Source: CAYNFH01 sp964396385
Lineage (GTDB): Bacteria; Armatimonadota; Chthonomonadetes; Chthonomonadales; CAJBBX01
Length of the DNA stretch: 30,127 bases
Direction: 5' to 3'
Assembly: GCA_964396385.1 (NCBI GenBank)
Contig: CAYNFH010000049.1
Coordinates: forward strand, 1-30,127
Shown: positions 27,028 through 30,127 of the stretch, one piece after another
How the letters are laid out: each line of letters starts with the position of its first letter
Position numbering within the stretch: the first letter of the stretch is position 1
Made by a program: the position numbers and the translations under genes
The notes under the pieces: generated by a model
What the model was told of the DNA's origin: nothing
What the model saw: the letters and a program-made list of their open reading frames with translations, nothing else
The model's database searches: none

Positions 27028-28683
27028 ATGACCCTCTTCAGCGCGAGCCCGTTCCAGCCCATCGCTACGCCCTCCCGCGCCACCAGGGATGTCCTCAGCC
27101 GCCAGGTAACCGATCTGGCCCGCCTCCACGAGCTGGCCACCCATCTGGTACAGGACCACTCCCTGCAGCCCGTGCTGGAAGAGGTGCTCCAGGCCGTAAT
27201 AGACCTCCTGGGCGCAGACTGTGGCGTCCTTATGCTCCACGACCCGGAGGAGGACTGCCTCTTCCCGGTGGCCAGCGTGGGCCTCTCCCAGGAGTACCTG
27301 GCCCGCGTGAAGCACGTCTCCCCCGGCGAGGGCGGCAGTGGCTCCGCCCTGCGGGAGCGCCGTACCATCATCGTCGAAGACGTGTGGACCGATCCCCACT
27401 TCGCGCAATTCCTGGACGTCGCCGCTCTCGGGGGCTACCGCGCCGCCCTGGCCACCCCGCTCGTCGCGCCGGATGGAAAGGTGCTGGGCACCATCGCCGC
27501 CTACTTCGTGACAACCCACCGGCCCTCGGACTGGGAGGTGCAGCTCGTGGAGCTCTACGCGCGCTACGCCTCCGGCGCGGTGGAGCGGATGCAGCTCCTG
27601 GAGGCCGCCGAGAATGAGATTGCGGAGCGCAAGCGCGCGGAGGCGCTCAACCACTACATTATGGGCACCGCCCGCTGCTTGCTCTGGTACGCTGACGTGT
27701 ACGAGACCGGCGGCAAGTACTTCCACTGGGACGCGCACTTCCCCGAACTGGAGATTGCTGAGCGCTTCCTTCCCCTACGCCGTCGCCAGGGCGAAAGCTT
27801 TCAGGACGCCTACTACCGCTGCCGGCTGCCGGAGGATCGTGACGAGTGCGACCGGCTGTGCGCCACCTTCATCCGCGCCGGCAAGAGCTATAGCCAGGAC
27901 TTCCGCTGCCGGTGCGCCAGGGGCGCCATCCGGTGGCTGCACGAGGACGTACGCGTGGAGACCGTGGTGCCGCACCGGCACTGGCGCATCGTCGCCGTCT
28001 GCACGGACGTCACGGAACGGCGCAGGGCGGAGGAGGCGGTCCGCAGCAGCAACGCGGAGATAACCTCCCTCAACGGCCGGCTGCAGCGGGCCATGATGGA
28101 GACCCACCATCGCGTCAAAAACAACCTGCAGGTGATCGCCGCGCTCCTGGAGATGGTGGTGGACCAGCACGAGCACGCCGTGCCGGTGGACGAGGTGAAG
28201 AGCCTCACCCGTAACGTACAGGCGCTGGCCGCCATCCACGACCTGTTGACCCAGGAGACCAAGCGCGGGAGCGACGTGCAGCTTGTCTCCGGTCTGGCAG
28301 TCCTCTCCCGGCTCCTCCCATCCCTGCGCAACACCGTCGCGACCGGGCGCATCCACGTGAGCCTGGACGACCCGCGGCTGGAGGGCCGGCAGGCCACGGC
28401 GCTGGCCCTCATCGTGAACGAGCTGGTGGGCAACGCCGCCAAGCACGGCGCGGGTGAAATCTTCCTGGGCCTGACGGAGAGCGACGGCACGGTGCGGCTG
28501 GAGGTGGCGGACGAGGGCCCCGGCTTCCCGGAGGGGTTCGATGCGGAGCGGTCGGCGCATACGGGGCTCGAGCTGGTGGTGAACCTGGGCCGGTGCGACC
28601 TGGCCGGCGCGGTCTCCTTTGAAAACCGCCCCGAATGCGGCGCCCGCGTGGTATTGCTGTTTCCGCTGTCCGGTGTGAACTAA
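27028..28683 (+). CDS. Sensor histidine kinase: GAF, PAS, HisKA_2, HATPase
   Basis: 551 residues from the ATG at 27028 (GAGGT just upstream); an ATG at 26980 is possible but has a poorer ribosome site. A GAF domain occupies about 25-195 (LVQDHSLQPVLEEVLQAVIDLLGADCG, then ALATPLVAPDGKVLGTI). A short coiled linker (AAENEIAERKRAEALN) leads to a PAS domain at about 210-330 with an AVCTDVTERRRAEE end. HisKA_2 has METHHRVKNNLQVIAALLEM, where His360 or His361 is the phospho-acceptor. The ATP-lid domain has NELVGNAAKHG (N box) and VADEGPGFPEG (G1 box). There is no transmembrane segment, so it senses a cytosolic signal. No response regulator is adjacent. The stop overlaps that of the opposing acetyltransferase. 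Confidence 0.9.
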   Translation: MTLFSASPFQPIATPSRATRDVLSRQVTDLARLHELATHLVQDHSLQPVLEEVLQAVIDLLGADCGVLMLHDPEEDCLFPVASVGLSQEYLARVKHVSPGEGGSGSALRERRTIIVEDVWTDPHFAQFLDVAALGGYRAALATPLVAPDGKVLGTIAAYFVTTHRPSDWEVQLVELYARYASGAVERMQLLEAAENEIAERKRAEALNHYIMGTARCLLWYADVYETGGKYFHWDAHFPELEIAERFLPLRRRQGESFQDAYYRCRLPEDRDECDRLCATFIRAGKSYSQDFRCRCARGAIRWLHEDVRVETVVPHRHWRIVAVCTDVTERRRAEEAVRSSNAEITSLNGRLQRAMMETHHRVKNNLQVIAALLEMVVDQHEHAVPVDEVKSLTRNVQALAAIHDLLTQETKRGSDVQLVSGLAVLSRLLPSLRNTVATGRIHVSLDDPRLEGRQATALALIVNELVGNAAKHGAGEIFLGLTESDGTVRLEVADEGPGFPEGFDAERSAHTGLELVVNLGRCDLAGAVSFENRPECGARVVLLFPLSGVN

Positions 28684-29216
28684 TCCCGGTCCATTACGCG
28701 GGCGTAAAGGACAGAATCGATCACCTGCCCGTCCTTGAATATGCTCTTGCGGAGCACGCCCTCGCGGACGTAGCCAGCGCGCTCCAACACCTTCATAGAC
28801 GCTGGATTCCAAGCAAATACCGACGCGTGGATGCGGCAGAGGTCGAAGTGGGCAAAGGCGTACTCCGTCATAGCCTGCACCGCGGCCGTCATGATCCCCC
28901 GGCCCCAGAACGCCTCTCCCAGCCAGTAGCCTATCTCTGCGTCCCGCCGGTGTACGTCCTCCTGCAAATGGATCCCGATCCCGCCCGCCGCCTCTCCCTC
29001 CACCTCGATGGCGAATCCCGTCTGCGGGTCCCTGGTGGTCGCGACGGCGAGGTATCGCTGCGCGTCCGCCAGCTTGTACGGGTGCGGGAACAGGTCCCGC
29101 AGGTTCCGCCACACCGCCCTGCTGTTGGCGTGCCGCGCCAGCGCCTCCGCATCCCCCACCCGCCAGGACCGCAGAACGCCGGGGCCTGCCGCAAGCCGGA
29201 TCTCCTGCTGTCCCAC
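28680..29216 (-). CDS. GNAT N-acetyltransferase, RimJ/RimL type
   Basis: 178 residues from a GTG at 29216; the ribosome site (GAGG) is rather far, so the start is only probable. The fold is a full GNAT: VLRSWRVGDAEALARHANS, the central EVEGEAAGGIGIHL strand, the acetyl-CoA loop IGYWLGEAFWGRGIMTAAVQAMTEYAF, HASVFAWNPASMKVLERAGYVREGVLRKS, and the short C-terminal DSVLYARVM strand. The pattern W-G-R-G-(I/Y)-x-T-E-A and N-x-x-S-x-x-(V/L)-L-E-K-x-G-F is typical of RimJ/RimL-like enzymes that acetylate protein N-termini or small amines. It is convergent with the histidine kinase; the two stops share bases 28681-28682. Confidence 0.88.
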   Translation of the reverse strand: MGQQEIRLAAGPGVLRSWRVGDAEALARHANSRAVWRNLRDLFPHPYKLADAQRYLAVATTRDPQTGFAIEVEGEAAGGIGIHLQEDVHRRDAEIGYWLGEAFWGRGIMTAAVQAMTEYAFAHFDLCRIHASVFAWNPASMKVLERAGYVREGVLRKSIFKDGQVIDSVLYARVMDRD

Positions 29217-29221
29217 GCTGG

Positions 29222-29248
29222 CTACTCTAACCTCAAGCTGTTGCAGAT
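29222..29248 (-). pseudogene. C-terminal relic of a paralogue of the gene at 29702
   Basis: 27 bases identical at 25 positions to 29702-29728. On the minus strand both encode ICNSLR(L/I)E followed by TAG. Here only that end is left, between the BamE-like stop and the acetyltransferase start, so a tandem duplicate of the upstream gene has probably been deleted down to its last codons. Confidence 0.55.
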
Positions 29249-29259
29249 ACCCATAACGT

Positions 29260-29700
29260 TCAGTCCCGCGTTATCTCCGCGCGTTCGTAGCGGTCCTGGG
29301 CATCAAAGTACAGCCGGAAGACATAACTCTGGCCCGCAAGGTCCATGGGAGCCGTTCCCATGTTGTACTCATATACATCGTGCGGCTCGGGTGGACTGTA
29401 CTCGAACCGCGGCCATGTCTTGTCCTGATGCCCAAGCAGAGCAGTGATGGCGCTCTCCGGCATACCGGGCTTGAGGTAATGGTCGATGAGATCGCCAACC
29501 ATCGTCGCCCGCACCTGTCGCTGGCGCCGTGTCTTGGCTGCTCTCCAGGTGGCTGCGTCAAAGCGCTGCTGGCCGAACGGCGTTCCTATGATGTCCGTGG
29601 CCCTGCCGATGAACCACACCACCGGCAGAAGCAAGATGACCACAGGGATGCATCCGCGAGGCAAGGACCGCGGCCTGGCACCGCCCTCTGCTGAGTGCAT
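29260..29700 (-). CDS. Membrane-anchored small protein, BamE/SmpA-like domain possible
   Basis: 146 residues from the ATG at 29700. Residues about 18-36 (IPVVILLLPVVWFIGRATDII) are a transmembrane anchor. The rest is extracytoplasmic: VGDLIDHYLKPGMPESAITALLGHQDK, then YNMGTAPMDLAGQSYVFRLYFDAQDRYERAEI. The first segment followed by a beta-sheet with 'VFRLYFDAQDRY' recalls BamE/SmpA-type folds, where a helix with G-M-x-(K/E)-x-x-(V/A)-x-x-(L/I)-L-G leads into strands. That link is only by pattern. The start is one base after the TAG of the next gene upstream, so the two are translationally coupled. Confidence 0.65.
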   Translation of the reverse strand: MHSAEGGARPRSLPRGCIPVVILLLPVVWFIGRATDIIGTPFGQQRFDAATWRAAKTRRQRQVRATMVGDLIDHYLKPGMPESAITALLGHQDKTWPRFEYSPPEPHDVYEYNMGTAPMDLAGQSYVFRLYFDAQDRYERAEITRD

Positions 29701-29701
29701 C

Positions 29702-30127
29702 CTACTCTATCCGCAAGCTGTTGCAGATGGCGGAGTGGGTGGCATCCCATACGGGTGAGAATGGCAGCCGATACTCCAGGAATGCCAAGTACTGGCCGTC
29801 AACGCCGCTCCGCCATACGAACGCCGACTGGCCGTCTACGTGCTCCTGACCCTCTGGTAGACCTCGGTCTAGAGGGCCGTTCTTCGCGTGATAGCCTGGA
29901 ACCCTCACCTGCAGGAACAGACTTCCTTGTCTCGAGCCTATGATCCAGCGGAGCAATCGGGGCCATTGGTGCGTTTCGGGAGTCCATTCAATGTCGTCTG
30001 GAGCGCCGCCCCAAGCATACGGGGTCCATCTGGCGGGCACCAGCACTCTAAAGTGATGTCCGGCTGCATCAAGCGGCGGGCTCACGTACCACACCAGCGC
30101 CGGCCGGCTGGCGTACCATGCCCACAC
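29702..30127 (-). CDS. Hypothetical protein, 5' end outside the window
   Basis: 141 residues are visible and the frame is open to the window edge, so it is partial. The sequence is rich in Trp, Tyr, Arg and Pro, with short strand-like pieces: GHHFRVLVPARWTPYAW, GSLFLQVRVPGYH and GQYLAFLEYRLPFSPVWDATHSAICNSLRIE. This alternation and the amphipathic final helix (F-x-x-V-x-x-A-I-x-x-S-L) resemble single-domain secreted proteins of the PsbP/DUF1795 kind, but I do not recognise a named family. It is coupled to the BamE-like gene downstream. A relic of a second copy of its C-terminus lies at 29222. Confidence 0.6.
   Translation of the reverse strand: MWAWYASRPALVWYVSPPLDAAGHHFRVLVPARWTPYAWGGAPDDIEWTPETHQWPRLLRWIIGSRQGSLFLQVRVPGYHAKNGPLDRGLPEGQEHVDGQSAFVWRSGVDGQYLAFLEYRLPFSPVWDATHSAICNSLRIE

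Overview
The window is about 30 kb of a GC-rich bacterial chromosome with short intergenic gaps, many coupled genes, and a dense set of short interspersed repeats. The best lineage clue is a DUF1559-type pseudopilin (11198-12076) whose N-terminus carries an FTLIELLVVIAIIAIL helix followed by FPVFAQAREKAR. That pattern is characteristic of Armatimonadota (related forms occur in Planctomycetota). HAF-repeat, ASPIC/UnbV and cyclase-STAND-TPR proteins fit the same kind of organism. No rRNA, tRNA, CRISPR array, prophage or transposase gene was seen.

Layout. 1-3.2 kb: the 3' part of an M19 dipeptidase with an inserted beta-rich domain, a tiny Cys/His ORF, and a cysteine synthase. 3.3-4.7 kb (minus strand): a secreted LTXXQ (Spy/CpxP-like) protein whose reading frame runs without a stop into an Hsp20. 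4.9-7.4 kb: a glutamine-synthetase-like ligase and an iron alcohol dehydrogenase, translationally coupled. 7.5-10.3 kb (minus): a secreted beta-propeller/phosphoesterase. 10.3-12.1 kb: a truncated UnbV-type lipoprotein relic, a one-heme c-type protein, a small lipoprotein and the pseudopilin; upstream of the pseudopilin is an 11-bp-periodic PHO-box-like array. 12.5-16.9 kb: LarA, then a cyclase/STAND/TPR regulator. 17.0-20.4 kb: an Sm-like small protein, a promoter-leader-terminator module ahead of an ECF sigma factor, a membrane coiled-coil protein and an AI-2E family permease. 20.6-22.7 kb: a two-gene operon for arginine to ornithine to proline, a split form of cyanobacterial ArgZ/AgrE. 22.7-23.7 kb: a decayed HAF-repeat gene and a pseudopilin-like ORF meeting at a repeat. 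23.8-26.1 kb: a membrane J-domain protein and a stress protein. 26.1-26.7 kb: repeats, then a near-consensus promoter and a strong hairpin bracketing a gene-free stretch of about 235 nt, a candidate structured RNA. 27.0-30.1 kb: a GAF/PAS histidine kinase, a GNAT acetyltransferase and two small coupled membrane/secreted proteins.

The most unusual feature is a family of heptamer/octamer tandem-repeat elements (STRR-like) with recurrent spacers such as GAATCCGG. They lie between genes and also inside three unrelated proteins: LarA, the cyclase-STAND protein and the arginine dihydrolase. In all three they are in frame, and they are read in the same phase, giving the recurring peptide GPST(I/F)N or PST(I/F)N. 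Other copies supply the start codon of the ornithine cyclodeaminase gene and the stop codon of the M19 gene. At least three other interspersed repeat families are present.

All functional calls come from reading motifs by eye. No database search, structure prediction or alignment was run.
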